Source of the DNA: an uncultured Pseudomonadota bacterium
GTDB lineage: Bacteria > Pseudomonadota > Alphaproteobacteria > Rs-D84
Assembly (NCBI GenBank): GCA_902793005.1
Contig: CADBBQ010000003.1
Span: forward strand, 1-50,842
Direction: 5' to 3'
Length of the DNA: 50,842 bases
Below are positions 39,504 through 49,255 of the stretch, piece after piece. The notes under the pieces are model-generated. The model saw only the letters and a program-made list of their open reading frames with translations, was not told the DNA's origin and made no database searches. The position numbers were made by a program, and so were the translations under genes. Each line of letters begins with the position of its first letter. Position 1 is the first letter of the stretch.

Positions 39504-42034
39504 TAATTTTCCCCAAACAAAGACAATTGTGGTGTGCCGTCTTTTAATTGCATTTTTGATTTCGTTTCATTTTTTTGCACAGGCTTTTTAACCGGGGTAT
39601 CTGGTTTTATAGCGCCCGATTCCAACATCGCCAAAACAATTTCGGCGCGTGCAACCACCGATTCCGGCATTCCCGCCATTTTTGCAACGTGAATACCATA
39701 CGAACGATTTGCAACCCCGGGGATGATTTTATGCATAAATATAATTTCGTTATTATATTCGCGTACATCAATCGTCAGGCACGCCGTATTTTCTAATGTT
39801 CCATTATTATCGCCCGCCAACGCGGTTAATTCGTGATAATGGGTTGCAAACAATGTGCGTGGGGTTAATTCATTTAAATATTCCAATACCGATTGCGCAA
39901 TCGCCATACCATCATATGTCGCCGTTCCGCGTCCAATTTCATCGAATATGATAAACGAACGATTTGTTGCGCGGCGCAATATATTGGCGGTCTCACTCAT
40001 TTCGACCATAAATGTCGATTGTCCCGCCGCCAAGTTATCCGACGCCCCAACGCGACTGAATAATTGGTCGCAAATACCGATTGTTGCACTTTCCGCCGGC
40101 ACAAAAGACCCCAAATGCGCCAACACAACAATCAACGCATTTTGGCGCAAATATGTTGATTTACCCGCCATATTCGGCCCGGTGATAAGTGCGATTTTTT
40201 TCGTCGATAAATCACAATCGTTTTTAACAAAATTATCCCCGTGTGTCCGCAACACAGATTCAATTACCGGATGGCGTCCACCAACAACGCTGAATTCAAA
40301 TCCCGGTGTTATATTTGGGCATACCCAATCGTATTCAACCGCAATCAATGCCAACGCCGCCCAGACATCCAAATCTGCCAAAATATCGGCGGTGTTTAAT
40401 AAATCATCTGCGATTGCGCAAATATGTTCGATAAATCCATTAACGATTTCTTCTTCGATTGCATTAGATTTTTCCTGGGCATTACGAATATCATTGTCCA
40501 AATCAATCAATTGTGCGGTTGTAAAACGCATATTCCCGGCCAGTGTTTGACGATGTATAAATCCCGAATCTGGTTTCATCATATCGTCGGCGCGGGTACT
40601 GGGGACCTCGATAAAATAGCCCAGTATATTGTTAAATTTGATTTTTAATGTATGAATACCGGTTTGTTCGATATATTGTGCCTGTAATCCGGCGATAGTA
40701 TTTTTCGCACCGTGTGCCAATTCACGCATCCGGTCCAGTCCGATATCATATCCATTGCGAATAACATTAAAATCACGGAAAAATGTTGGCAATTCATCCG
40801 CCATTGCTGATTTTAATTTCAGGCCAAATTCATCGTGAGTTTTAATTGCGCCAATGCGTTCTGAAAAATCAGAATCAAATGCCGCCGCCATCATTTTTAT
40901 ATTTTGTAAATTCAAAATAAAATCTTTGATATGTGCCAAATCGCGTGGTGTTCCGCGTCCCGCGGTCAATCGCGCCACGGACCGTCCCACATCCGGCATA
41001 GACGACAATTCGTGCAACACACTTAATAATGTTGTTCGATTAGATATAAAATGCGCGATATGCATTTGACGCGTTTTTATTTCGTTTATGTCGCCCGTCA
41101 ATGCCCGCAGATACGCGCGTAATTTTCGTGCGCCCGCCGCCGTTTTTGTTTTGTCCAGCACATCCACCAGGCAAACCCCGCCCGCGTTTATTGGTGCGTC
41201 GATTTCCAAACTTTTCCAAGTTGCCGAATCAATCAACAACTGTGCGCCGTTTTTAAATTGCCGTGGTGCACGAAAAGTCGTCGCGGCACCGCGTTGTGTA
41301 TTAAATAAATATCCGGCCAACAAATATGTCGCATTGTCCATATTTTCAGATTGCGTCATATCCACCGCGCCACCAAACACACGTGCCACAATTTGTGTTA
41401 TATCGGACCGAATGTATAATTTTTCATATACCGGTGTTGTTTTGAAAATTGCGCGCATATGAAATATAGTGTCATTTTCCGCGAATGATGCCGGATAAAT
41501 AACCTCGGCTGGATTTAATCGCACCAAATCATCAATAACATCACCGGTTTGCCCAACGAAAAATTCACCGGTTGAAATATCACATCCCGCAATATCAAAT
41601 TTATTGTTTTGAATTGGAACAACCGCCACCAAAAAATTTGCAGATTTCGGATTTAATAAATTTTCATCGGTCAATGTCCCGGGGGTCAGTACGCGCACAA
41701 TTTTTCGTTCGATAAATTTATGTCCGCGCTGTTTTGCCTGGGCCGGTGTTTCCATTTGTTCAACCAACGCAACCTTGAATCCGGATTTTACCAGCCGTCC
41801 AAAATAATTATCCGCCGCGTGCCACGGGATACCACACATTGGGATGTTTTCACCGGCCTCGTCCGTGCCGCGTTTGGTTAACACCAAACTTAATGCTTCG
41901 CTGATTGTTTTTGCATCATCAAAAAAAGCCTCGTAAAAATCGCCCAATCGAAACAGCAACAACGCATCCGGATTTTCGGATTTCATATCCAGATATTGTT
42001 GCATCACCGGTGAAAGTTTTTCTTTTGCTGCCAC
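39503..42034 (-). CDS. mutS: DNA mismatch repair protein MutS
   Basis: MutS recognises mismatches and starts methyl-independent or methyl-directed repair with MutL. The 843-residue protein has the mismatch-binding Phe-X-Glu in 'LLFRLGDFYEAFFDDAKTIS'. Connector, lever and clamp domains follow, and then the ATPase with Walker A 'GPNMAGKST' (about 617), 'GASDNLAAGQSTFMVEM' and Walker B 'FIIFDEIGRGTATYDG'. The start is a GTG 17 bases after xseB; the next Met (residue 11) would cut into conserved sequence and has no Shine-Dalgarno site. Confidence 0.95.
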   Translation of the reverse strand: MAAKEKLSPVMQQYLDMKSENPDALLLFRLGDFYEAFFDDAKTISEALSLVLTKRGTDEAGENIPMCGIPWHAADNYFGRLVKSGFKVALVEQMETPAQAKQRGHKFIERKIVRVLTPGTLTDENLLNPKSANFLVAVVPIQNNKFDIAGCDISTGEFFVGQTGDVIDDLVRLNPAEVIYPASFAENDTIFHMRAIFKTTPVYEKLYIRSDITQIVARVFGGAVDMTQSENMDNATYLLAGYLFNTQRGAATTFRAPRQFKNGAQLLIDSATWKSLEIDAPINAGGVCLVDVLDKTKTAAGARKLRAYLRALTGDINEIKTRQMHIAHFISNRTTLLSVLHELSSMPDVGRSVARLTAGRGTPRDLAHIKDFILNLQNIKMMAAAFDSDFSERIGAIKTHDEFGLKLKSAMADELPTFFRDFNVIRNGYDIGLDRMRELAHGAKNTIAGLQAQYIEQTGIHTLKIKFNNILGYFIEVPSTRADDMMKPDSGFIHRQTLAGNMRFTTAQLIDLDNDIRNAQEKSNAIEEEIVNGFIEHICAIADDLLNTADILADLDVWAALALIAVEYDWVCPNITPGFEFSVVGGRHPVIESVLRTHGDNFVKNDCDLSTKKIALITGPNMAGKSTYLRQNALIVVLAHLGSFVPAESATIGICDQLFSRVGASDNLAAGQSTFMVEMSETANILRRATNRSFIIFDEIGRGTATYDGMAIAQSVLEYLNELTPRTLFATHYHELTALAGDNNGTLENTACLTIDVREYNNEIIFMHKIIPGVANRSYGIHVAKMAGMPESVVARAEIVLAMLESGAIKPDTPVKKPVQKNETKSKMQLKDGTPQLSLFGEN

Positions 42035-42051
42035 GCCGCGCCCCCAGTTTT

Positions 42052-42249
42052 TTATGCAGAAATTTTTAATGTTTCAATTTTCAATTCGGCTTCTTTTAAC
42101 AATTGTTCACAGTATGCTTTTAATTTTATTCCTTGTTCATACGCGGCAACAGAATCCGCCAATGGCAATTCACCCGATTCCATTTTTTTAACCAATTCGG
42201 TCAATTGTTTGTATGCCTCTTCAAAGGTTAATTTTTTTTCATCCACCAT
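42052..42249 (-). CDS. xseB: Exodeoxyribonuclease VII small subunit
   Basis: XseB binds XseA to form exonuclease VII, which digests single-stranded DNA. The 65-residue protein has the family helix 'LTFEEAYKQLTELVKKMESGELPLADSVAAYEQG' and 'YCEQLLKEAELKIETL'. xseA is not in the window. It lies between cysS and mutS, 17 bases from each, so the three are likely co-transcribed. Confidence 0.92.
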   Translation of the reverse strand: MVDEKKLTFEEAYKQLTELVKKMESGELPLADSVAAYEQGIKLKAYCEQLLKEAELKIETLKISA

Positions 42250-42266
42250 TTTCTAATCCCTTAGTT

Positions 42267-43700
42267 TTATAAATTTATATCCCATTTTGTCCCGTTCGGA
42301 GTGTCTTGTAAAACAATACCGTGTTCCAACAATTTTGCACGCACCGCGTCCGCCGTTGCCCAGTCCCGATTTTGTTTTGCCGTTGCGCGTTCCGCAATAT
42401 ATTTTTCAATATCTGTGACCGAAATATTTTCGCGTTGTAATAATTCAGTTTTTTTGTTTTCAACATATTCGTTCGGATTTTGTTGCAAAATATTTAACAC
42501 ACCGAATAATTCAACGATTTTATTTGCAATGCGTTTTAAATCGTATTCAGTTTTTTTCCTTGATATTTCAGTATTGATAAAATTAAACCAACCAAACGCC
42601 GCGGCGATAACTTCCAGTGTATTAAAATTATCGTTCATTGCGCGTTCGAATTCGTTTTTAATTTCATCGATTTTTGCGTCCGTTTTTGCCGCGTCCACAT
42701 TTGCGAAATCACCGCCCAACACCGCCGCCAGTGTCGAATACATTTTGTAAATATGTCGTCCCGATTCCGGCATCAAAGAATCCGTGATATCAATGTCCGC
42801 CGAATAAGTATTGCGCAATAAAGAAAACCTGATTGTGTCGGCATCGTATTTTGCCAAAGCGTCTTTTAACAAAATTCCATTGCCCAAAGACTTACTCATT
42901 TTTTGGCCATTGATTTTAACCAATCCACAATGAATCCAATATTTTGCGAACGGTTTTCCGGTCAGCGATTCTGTTTGTGCAATTTCATTTTCGTGGTGTG
43001 GAAAAACCAAATCGCGCCCACCGCCGTGAATATCAATTTGTTCGCCCAGATATTTTAAATTCATTGCACTGCATTCAATGTGCCATCCCGGTCGTCCCAT
43101 ACCCCACGGGGATTTCCACGCAATTTCACCAGGCTTTGCCGATTTCCATAATGCAAAATCCAAATCGTTTTTTTTGCCGGGCTCGGTTTCTTTACGAACA
43201 CCGGTATCGTTTTTATCAACCTGGATATGTGATAATTTACCGTATGCGGGAAAACTGTCCAATTTGAAATAAACATCACCAAATTCCGAAACATACGCGT
43301 GCCCAGAATCAATTAATTTTTGCACAAAGTTTATAATATCATCAATGCAATGTGTTGCGCGTGCCATAATTGTTGGATGTGCGTTTCCCAACGCGTCCAT
43401 TTCGGCATCTGTTTGCGCCATATATTTTTCGGCAAATTCAATTGGATTTTCACCCGCACGTGCCGCATTGGCAATAATTTTATCATCAACATCGGTATAG
43501 TTTCGAACATATTTCACATTATATCCCAAATACCGCAAGTATCGGGTAATAACATCGAACACAACCGATTGATACGCGTGTCCAATATGTGCATCCCCCG
43601 ATACAGTAATTCCGCACGCGTACATATTAACGATTCCGGGGTTTAACGGTATAAAATCTTGCTTTGTTCTGGATAAAACATTATAAACTTTCAATGCCAT
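42267..43700 (-). CDS. cysS: Cysteinyl-tRNA synthetase
   Basis: CysRS is a class I synthetase that charges tRNA-Cys. The 477-residue protein has '[19 protein letters not shown]' (HIGH at 38-41 and the first zinc Cys at 29). The second zinc ligand is in '[10 protein letters not shown]', followed by '[10 protein letters not shown]' and KMSKS in '[13 protein letters not shown]'. The C-terminal tRNA-binding helical domain has a conserved DALR-like part and the ending '[18 protein letters not shown]'. The tRNA-Cys gene itself lies near 13.3 kb. Confidence 0.97.
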   Translation of the reverse strand: MALKVYNVLSRTKQDFIPLNPGIVNMYACGITVSGDAHIGHAYQSVVFDVITRYLRYLGYNVKYVRNYTDVDDKIIANAARAGENPIEFAEKYMAQTDAEMDALGNAHPTIMARATHCIDDIINFVQKLIDSGHAYVSEFGDVYFKLDSFPAYGKLSHIQVDKNDTGVRKETEPGKKNDLDFALWKSAKPGEIAWKSPWGMGRPGWHIECSAMNLKYLGEQIDIHGGGRDLVFPHHENEIAQTESLTGKPFAKYWIHCGLVKINGQKMSKSLGNGILLKDALAKYDADTIRFSLLRNTYSADIDITDSLMPESGRHIYKMYSTLAAVLGGDFANVDAAKTDAKIDEIKNEFERAMNDNFNTLEVIAAAFGWFNFINTEISRKKTEYDLKRIANKIVELFGVLNILQQNPNEYVENKKTELLQRENISVTDIEKYIAERATAKQNRDWATADAVRAKLLEHGIVLQDTPNGTKWDINL

Positions 43701-43750
43701 AACATATTCCTTTTATGCAATGACAAAAATACACGATAAAAACCGAACTT

Positions 43751-44176
43751 TCAACAAGTTTGATTAAATTTTTTATCAAAAAATTTACAGATAATATCTT
43801 TAAAGTCTTGATGCATATCTAAATTTTCGGCGTCTTGACGATTGACCCATTTATAATCGGTATGTTCGGGTGATAAAACAACATCGCCTGAAACATATTT
43901 TGCAATAAACAAGTATCCAAAAAATTGAGTGTCTTTGTTGTATGCAATCCCCGTCCAACCAAATACAGGATGTGGCATTGCGTCTGTGTTTAACTTAACT
44001 TCTTCGGAAATTTCGCGTGTAATTGCCGTTTGAAAATTCTCGCCAAATTCAATTTTCCCACCGGGCAAATCCCACATACCTGGAAACACAGGTGTATCCT
44101 TGTTTCGTTTTAACACCAAAACATTTCCCTGTGCATTATATATAATTACTTTTACGACACCACGAAAATTTGCCAT
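43751..44176 (-). CDS. Nudix hydrolase
   Basis: The 141-residue protein consists of one Nudix domain. The Nudix box runs from G40 to L62 with E46 and R54-E55-x-x-E58-E59, all metal-binding residues present; the usual Gly near the end is Lys 61. Preceding 'VLKRNKDTPVFPGMWDLPGG' is typical of MutT/NudC-like members acting on nucleoside diphosphate derivatives. The exact substrate cannot be inferred. A 50-base gap separates it from cysS downstream. Confidence 0.88.
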   Translation of the reverse strand: MANFRGVVKVIIYNAQGNVLVLKRNKDTPVFPGMWDLPGGKIEFGENFQTAITREISEEVKLNTDAMPHPVFGWTGIAYNKDTQFFGYLFIAKYVSGDVVLSPEHTDYKWVNRQDAENLDMHQDFKDIICKFFDKKFNQTC

Positions 44177-44197
44177 TTTATAATCCGTTACTTGTTA

Positions 44198-44228
44198 AAA
44201 AAACACCGACATTTGCCGGTGTTTTTAT
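44198..44228 (-). terminator. Terminator of mreB
   Basis: On the minus strand CACCGGCAAATGTCGGTG forms a 7-bp stem with one G-U pair and an AAAT loop, followed by seven T. On the plus strand the same position would be an A-C mismatch, so the structure is directed to the minus-strand transcript. Confidence 0.8.
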
Positions 44229-44233
44229 GATTT

Positions 44234-45316
<1,083 letters not shown>

Positions 45317-45324
45317 TCAGAAAA

Positions 45325-45353
45325 ACTATAATTCGTGTGTCATAAAAAATCAA
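45325..45353 (-). promoter_or_regulatory. Promoter of mreB
   Basis: On the minus strand TTGATT (45353-45348) and TATAGT (45330-45325) are 17 bases apart, about 40 bases before the mreB ATG. It is divergent from rnpA. Confidence 0.55.
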
Positions 45354-45402
45354 GTGCGGCAAACGAAAAAATGTTTTTATTTGATTTCTGGAATAATTTG
45401 GT

Positions 45403-45771
45403 ATGATTAAACTGATGAGAAACACAATAAAGAATCATAATGATTTTAAAACAGACCGTGCGTATCCATATGCGCCGACCGGTTTGTTTACGATTCGAAC
45501 GCGGCCGTGCAAGTTCCCGGGCGATGCGCGATATGGCTTGGTTGTGACCAAACGGAATTTTCGCTTTGCGGTGCAACGTAATCGGGTAAAGCGTATTTTG
45601 CGTGATTGGATTGCGTTTGCGGAAAATTATATGTGTGACGATATGGACTATGTATTTTATGCACATCCTGAAATTTTGGGCGATGATGTAAATCGTGATA
45701 TGGGGCGCGAAAAAATGGTGGCGGCCCTGCGTAATATCAAATATCGATATGAAAAAAAGCAATCAAAATAA
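45403..45771 (+). CDS. rnpA: Ribonuclease P protein component
   Basis: RnpA is the protein cofactor of RNase P, which matures tRNA 5' ends. The frame encodes up to 122 residues, with the core 'YGLVVTKRNFRFAVQRNRVKRILRDWI' holding the RNR motif that contacts the catalytic RNA. The start is ATG 45403 or 45415. A TATGAT (45402-45407) ends 7 bases before 45415, which would make a leaderless message, while a weak GGA supports 45403. rpmH, normally upstream, is absent. yidD overlaps its 3' end by 23 bases. Confidence 0.9.
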   Translation: MIKLMRNTIKNHNDFKTDRAYPYAPTGLFTIRTRPCKFPGDARYGLVVTKRNFRFAVQRNRVKRILRDWIAFAENYMCDDMDYVFYAHPEILGDDVNRDMGREKMVAALRNIKYRYEKKQSK

Positions 45772-45994
45772 ATCATTTTTATCGCGGATGGGTATCCGTA
45801 TGATACTGTTTTATCAATCCGGAATATCACCTTTTATTGGTGGACGGTGCGCGTGTCGTTTTACCCCCAGTTGCAGTGAATACACATTGCAATCAATTGA
45901 AAAATATGGATTTTTTCACGGGGTATGGTTGGGAATACGCAGAATACTGCGCTGTCGTCCCGGTGGCGGATGGGGATATGACCCTGTGCCTTGA
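45749..45994 (+). CDS. yidD: Membrane protein insertion efficiency factor YidD
   Basis: YidD is a small membrane-associated protein that assists YidC-dependent insertion. The 81-residue protein has the family core 'CRFTPSCSEYTLQSIEKYG', with 'GVWLGIRRILRCRPGGGWGYDPVP' near the end. ATG 45749 lies within the rnpA frame, giving the overlap common for this pair. yidC, usually next, is not here. Confidence 0.93.
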   Translation: MKKSNQNKSFLSRMGIRMILFYQSGISPFIGGRCACRFTPSCSEYTLQSIEKYGFFHGVWLGIRRILRCRPGGGWGYDPVP

Positions 45995-46065
45995 CTTTAT
46001 CTGTGTTTATGATAAAATTCACCAATGAAAACACTTGAATTTATAAATGTTTAAAAGGATTAAAA

Positions 46066-46509
46066 ATGTCATTTCGTGCAACCGTTGAATCTATGTCCCA
46101 GATTATGGATGAAATGGGTATTACAGAATTGGACTTGGAACGTCAATTTTTATTCGGTGTATATCGCAAACATATTCACCTGTCCAAGGGATGTGCCCCC
46201 GCCGCCACACCGTCTTTTCCGACGGATAACGGTATAAAAAATGCGACAACTGCGACGGCGGTTTCGCGTGATTATGCAAATGCGTTAAAATCGCCAATGG
46301 TGGGCGTTGTATATTTGGCAACCGAACCGGGTGCAAAACCTTTTGTCAAAGTTGGCGACACCGTTCACGCCGGCGATACTGTTGCATTGGTCGAGGCTAT
46401 GAAAACATTTAACCCGATTAAGGCCACATCTGATGGTGTTGTCAAAGAAATTTTGGTCGCGGACGCCCAGGCTGTTGAATTCGACCAACCATTGATTATT
46501 ATCGAGTAA
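46066..46509 (+). CDS. accB: Biotin carboxyl carrier protein of acetyl-CoA carboxylase
   Basis: AccB carries the biotin that shuttles carboxyl groups between AccC and AccAD in fatty acid synthesis. The 147-residue protein has an N-terminal helix region, an Ala/Thr/Pro linker (about 42-68) and the biotinyl domain with 'SPMVGVVYLATEPGAKPFVKVG'. The biotinylation motif is 'EAMKTF' (Lys 113). The family 'thumb' insertion between strands is present. accC starts 3 bases after the stop. Confidence 0.95.
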   Translation: MSFRATVESMSQIMDEMGITELDLERQFLFGVYRKHIHLSKGCAPAATPSFPTDNGIKNATTATAVSRDYANALKSPMVGVVYLATEPGAKPFVKVGDTVHAGDTVALVEAMKTFNPIKATSDGVVKEILVADAQAVEFDQPLIIIE

Positions 46510-46512
46510 TAT

Positions 46513-47907
46513 ATGTCACAAATAAAAAAAGTTTTAATTGCAAATCGTGGTGAAATTGCACTGCGTATAATTCGTGCGTGCCGTGATATGGGTATTCGTA
46601 CGGTTGCGGTATATTCAACGGCGGATAAAAATGCGATGCACACGCAATTGGCGGATGAATCTGTGTGTATTGGACCGGCGCCGTCGCGTGATTCTTACCT
46701 AAATGAATCTGCGATTTTGACGGCGGCATTGTTAACAAATTCGGATGCGATACATCCCGGTTATGGTTTTTTATCTGAAAATGCGGGCTTTGCGCGCAAG
46801 GTTGAATCCCACGGTATGATTTGGATTGGGCCAAGCCCCGATATGATTGTTCGTATGGGGGACAAGGTTAACGCAAAAAAAACGGCTATCGCGTGTGGTT
46901 TGCCGGTTGTTCCGGGGTCTGACGGCGCGGTAAAAACATTGGACGACGCAAAACAGTGTGCGGAAAAAATCGGTTATCCCGTTATGTTAAAGGCCGCATC
47001 TGGTGGTGGTGGTCGTGGTATTCGTGCGGTGATGAGTGCGGCTGATTTAGCCGAGGCATTCGCAACCACCCGGGCCGAGGCCAAGGCCAGTTTTGGCGAC
47101 GATACATTGTATATGGAAAAATTATTGTTGCATCCGCGTCATATCGAATTTCAAATTCTGGGCGATAAACACGGTAATGTTGTGGTGCTGGGTGAACGCG
47201 ATTGTTCGTTGCAACGCAAAAATCAAAAGGTCATCGAAGAATGCCCCGCGGCAATACTTACACAAAAGCAACGCGATGATATGATTGAAATTTGTAAAAC
47301 TGCCGCTAAAAAAATGGGGTATTTCAGTACCGGCACATTTGAATTTATGTTCGAAGACGGTAAATTTTATTTCTTGGAAACAAATACCCGGTTGCAAGTC
47401 GAACATCCCGTCACCGAAATGGTTTACGGCATCGATTTGGTGCGTGAACAAATTCGTATTGCGGCGGGCGAACGGTTGGGTTATAACCAATCAAACATCG
47501 TTCCACACGGACACGCGATTGAATTTCGTATCAATGCCGAAGATCCGGACACATTTATCCCAAACCCCGGAACGATATCATTATATGCGCCATCGGGTGG
47601 ATTGGGTGTGCGTGTTGATTCGGCGGCCTATACCGGATACACAATTCCACCGACATACGATTCAATGATTGCGAAATTGATTGTGCATAACACATCGCGT
47701 GCAACTTGCATAATGCGTGCAACGCGTGCGCTGGAAGAATTTGTGATAGAGGGGGTAAAAACCACAATCCCACTGCACAAAAAATTATTAAACAATCGTG
47801 ATTTCCGTCAGTTGAATTTTGATAATCATTGGTTGGAACATTATCTGGCCACAAAACCAAATCCAGATGATGAAATTGTTCCGGACACCGACAAAACCGA
47901 AGAATAA
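46513..47907 (+). CDS. accC: Biotin carboxylase subunit of acetyl-CoA carboxylase
   Basis: AccC carboxylates the biotin of AccB using ATP and bicarbonate. The 464-residue ATP-grasp enzyme starts 'KKVLIANRGEIALRIIRACRDMGI'. It has the Gly-rich ATP loop 'LKAASGGGGRGIR' (about 158-170), 'ERDCSLQRKNQKVIEECPA', 'FLETNTRLQVEHPVTEMVYGIDLV' and 'GHAIEFRINAEDP'. The C-terminal tail after residue 445 is short and acidic. It is co-transcribed with accB and ends at a bidirectional terminator. Confidence 0.97.
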   Translation: MSQIKKVLIANRGEIALRIIRACRDMGIRTVAVYSTADKNAMHTQLADESVCIGPAPSRDSYLNESAILTAALLTNSDAIHPGYGFLSENAGFARKVESHGMIWIGPSPDMIVRMGDKVNAKKTAIACGLPVVPGSDGAVKTLDDAKQCAEKIGYPVMLKAASGGGGRGIRAVMSAADLAEAFATTRAEAKASFGDDTLYMEKLLLHPRHIEFQILGDKHGNVVVLGERDCSLQRKNQKVIEECPAAILTQKQRDDMIEICKTAAKKMGYFSTGTFEFMFEDGKFYFLETNTRLQVEHPVTEMVYGIDLVREQIRIAAGERLGYNQSNIVPHGHAIEFRINAEDPDTFIPNPGTISLYAPSGGLGVRVDSAAYTGYTIPPTYDSMIAKLIVHNTSRATCIMRATRALEEFVIEGVKTTIPLHKKLLNNRDFRQLNFDNHWLEHYLATKPNPDDEIVPDTDKTEE

Positions 47908-47909
47908 AA

Positions 47910-47947
47910 AAATAAAAAAACACCGGCAATCGCCGGTATTTTTTATT
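47910..47947. terminator. Bidirectional terminator between accC and the OmpH-like gene
   Basis: The stem ACCGGC/GCCGGT with loop AATC is flanked by A and T runs and lies between two converging genes. It belongs to the CCGGC-4nt-GCCGG family. Confidence 0.8.
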
Positions 47948-47960
47948 TGTTAGTTTCTTA

Positions 47961-48617
47961 TTAGAAACCTTTTGGTGTTGCCATTTTGACGGATGATACT
48001 TTTTTATTCAACGCCTTTACGACATCGTCCGTAATGTCCAGGTTTGCGATTTTTGCACCGGTGCGAGCAAAACGACCATCAATCACCAAAGACAAATTTT
48101 TCTTGGCAATTATACCTTCGATAACTGGGTCCAAGTGTTTGTCTTGCAATTCCGCCAAAGATTTCTGATAAGATTCTTCGATGCTTTGTGCGCGTTCGGT
48201 CAAACTGCGTTGTAAATTTGCGACGCGTTTTTGATAATCGACGACACGGCGTTGCAATGCGTCCGGCGACAAGACATCCTGGGACTTTTCAATCTCGGCC
48301 TTTTCTTTTTCCAATGCTTTTTGTTCAGATGTCAATTCATCGCGCAATTTCTTTTCATAAGATTCACGTTGGCTGCGCAAAGATTTTAATGCATCTGCAT
48401 CTGTTTGCACGGCATCCATACGGATAACCGCGATACGCATATCGGCACCCGATGCGGCATCTGTTGAAACCTCTGCAATGGCCTTGTCAACGGACACCGG
48501 GCCGCGCAGAGACGCCACCGCCCAAATGCCCAATGCCGCCACGACCAGCACAATTGCGGCGATAATACCGGTTTTTTTATAGTTTTTAATTGTAATATTT
48601 GTATTTGCTTTTACCAT
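47961..48617 (-). CDS. Skp/OmpH-family periplasmic chaperone, membrane-anchored
   Basis: The 218-residue protein has one N-terminal hydrophobic helix (about 16-38) preceded by a basic tail. An OmpH/Skp domain follows: 'IAVIRMDAVQTDADALKSLRSQRESYEKKLRDEL', a long charged coiled coil (about 90-170) and the distal 'GIIAKKNLSLVIDGRFARTGAKIANLDITDDVVKALN'. Skp trimers hold unfolded outer membrane proteins. The helix is not followed by a clear cleavage site, so it may remain anchored. ATG 48617 has AAGGAAGGA upstream; the longer frame to 48767 crosses repeats and has no ribosome-binding site. Confidence 0.85.
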   Translation of the reverse strand: MVKANTNITIKNYKKTGIIAAIVLVVAALGIWAVASLRGPVSVDKAIAEVSTDAASGADMRIAVIRMDAVQTDADALKSLRSQRESYEKKLRDELTSEQKALEKEKAEIEKSQDVLSPDALQRRVVDYQKRVANLQRSLTERAQSIEESYQKSLAELQDKHLDPVIEGIIAKKNLSLVIDGRFARTGAKIANLDITDDVVKALNKKVSSVKMATPKGF

Positions 48618-48696
48618 TTTATCCTTCCTTTTGTTGGGTTTGTTTTTGTGTTCGTACTCACTATAACAACAAAAAATCCAAAATAAAAGAGAATTA

Positions 48697-48755
48697 TTCC
48701 GCCCCAAGGGCTTCGCCCGACGGGGAGGGGGACCAACGAAGTTGGTGGCGGGGGT
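48697..48755. repeat. G/C-rich hairpin cluster
   Basis: GGGC-TTC-GCCC (48708-48718) and ACCAAC-GAA-GTTGGT (48732-48746) are perfect hairpins with three-base loops inside a G/C-rich stretch between the OmpH-like and HTH genes. The style is that of the 1-91 cluster. No ORF covers it. Confidence 0.5.
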
Positions 48756-48777
48756 CAAAATGCTCAATTGCCCGTTT

Positions 48778-48996
48778 TTATTTATGTGTTTTGACGGCGG
48801 TTAATGCCAATCCACGATGCAGCAACGCACACAGTAAATCCGGTGGTATCGGCAATCGGCCAATTTCATACATATATAAATCGTGCACAGATATTTTTAA
48901 AATTTCCGCCACGGCGGCTTTATTCATATGCAATGATTTACGCGCCCGGCGTAATTGTTGGCCATACGCGCGCGCATCAATTAAAACAATAGACAT
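48778..48996 (-). CDS. Small XRE-like helix-turn-helix protein
   Basis: The 72-residue protein is little more than one HTH domain: 'AYGQQLRRARKSLHMNKAAVAEILKISVHDLYMYEIG' (about 9-45) has the helix pattern of XRE/Cro regulators, followed by 'LPIPPDLLCALLHRGLAL'. It probably binds DNA. ATG 48996 follows a GGAGGAGAGAAG run; the frame upstream runs through the terminator and structured leader, so it is not coding. Expression would have to pass the terminator at 49021-49044, and its leader carries mutually exclusive stems, which implies control by attenuation. Confidence 0.75.
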   Translation of the reverse strand: MSIVLIDARAYGQQLRRARKSLHMNKAAVAEILKISVHDLYMYEIGRLPIPPDLLCALLHRGLALTAVKTHK

Positions 48997-49020
48997 CTTC
49001 TCTCCTCCATTTTTAATAAA

Positions 49021-49044
49021 AAACACCGCGTAAAAAAGCGCGGT
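49021..49044 (-). terminator. Rho-independent terminator inside the HTH leader
   Basis: On the minus strand ACCGCG/CGCGGT (49044-49039 and 49030-49025) with an 8-base loop is followed by GTTTTTTATT. It stands between the structured RNA and the ribosome-binding site of the HTH gene, 25 bases before its ATG. Its first three bases (ACC) also belong to the 9-bp stem P1 of the structured element. Confidence 0.8.
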
Positions 49045-49144
49045 TGGAGGCCAGAAAACTACATACACGAGTAGTGCCGCTTATTCAAATATTCGCAGCC
49101 CTCCAACCTAGTTGGAGTTTTCGTGTATAAGGGTTTTCTGGGCC
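49042..49144 (-). ncRNA. Candidate riboswitch/attenuator RNA with two alternative folds
   Basis: Fold A on the minus strand is P1 GGTTGGAGG/CCTCCAACC (49108-49100 with 49050-49042, 9 bp), enclosing GCTGC/GCGGC (49099-49095, 49080-49076) and CTAC/GTAG (49074-49071, 49062-49059). Fold B is CCAGAAAAC/GTTTTCTGG (49141-49133, 49059-49051) and TACACGA/TCGTGTA (49127-49121, 49070-49064), enclosing CTCCAAC/GTTGGAG (49117-49101). The two exclude each other. P1 shares ACC with the terminator arm, so fold A should weaken termination and fold B permit it. The GCTGC/GCGGC stem has a U-G pair only on the minus strand, fixing the direction. I do not recognise a known class. Confidence 0.7.
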
Positions 49145-49172
49145 CACACTGGCAACACACCAATGCAATTAT

Positions 49173-49201
49173 ATTTTACCCGATAATCAACGCATTTGCA
49201 A
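49173..49201 (-). promoter_or_regulatory. Promoter of the HTH leader RNA
   Basis: On the minus strand TTGCAA (49201-49196) and TAAAAT (49178-49173) are 17 bases apart. Transcription would start near 49166, giving about 20 bases before the first stem and about 170 bases before the HTH start codon. Confidence 0.6.
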
Positions 49202-49225
49202 ATTTATTTTTAATAATTCATTTAT

Positions 49226-49255
49226 TGAACTTTGAACTTTGCACTTTGAACTTTG
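49226..49255. repeat. Tandem ACTTTGAA repeat
   Basis: Three to four copies of GAACTTTG/GCACTTTG lie directly after the stop codon of the OmpA-like lipoprotein gene (minus strand). It is the same unit as at 97, 11657 and 26251. Confidence 0.5.

Noticed and set aside
48618..48767. N-terminal extension of the OmpH-like protein
   Set aside because: The added 50 codons run through a G/C hairpin cluster, have no ribosome-binding site, and precede a normal start with AAGGAAGGA.
49042..49108. tRNA gene
   Set aside because: The 9-bp closing stem and two arms look tRNA-like at first, but there is no T-loop motif in a proper stem, no CCA and no recognisable anticodon arm; the alternative fold and terminator favour a regulatory RNA.
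49021..49144. IS end, attC site or inverted repeat of a mobile element
   Set aside because: No transposase or integrase frame, no target duplication seen, and a promoter and terminator are correctly placed for an RNA.
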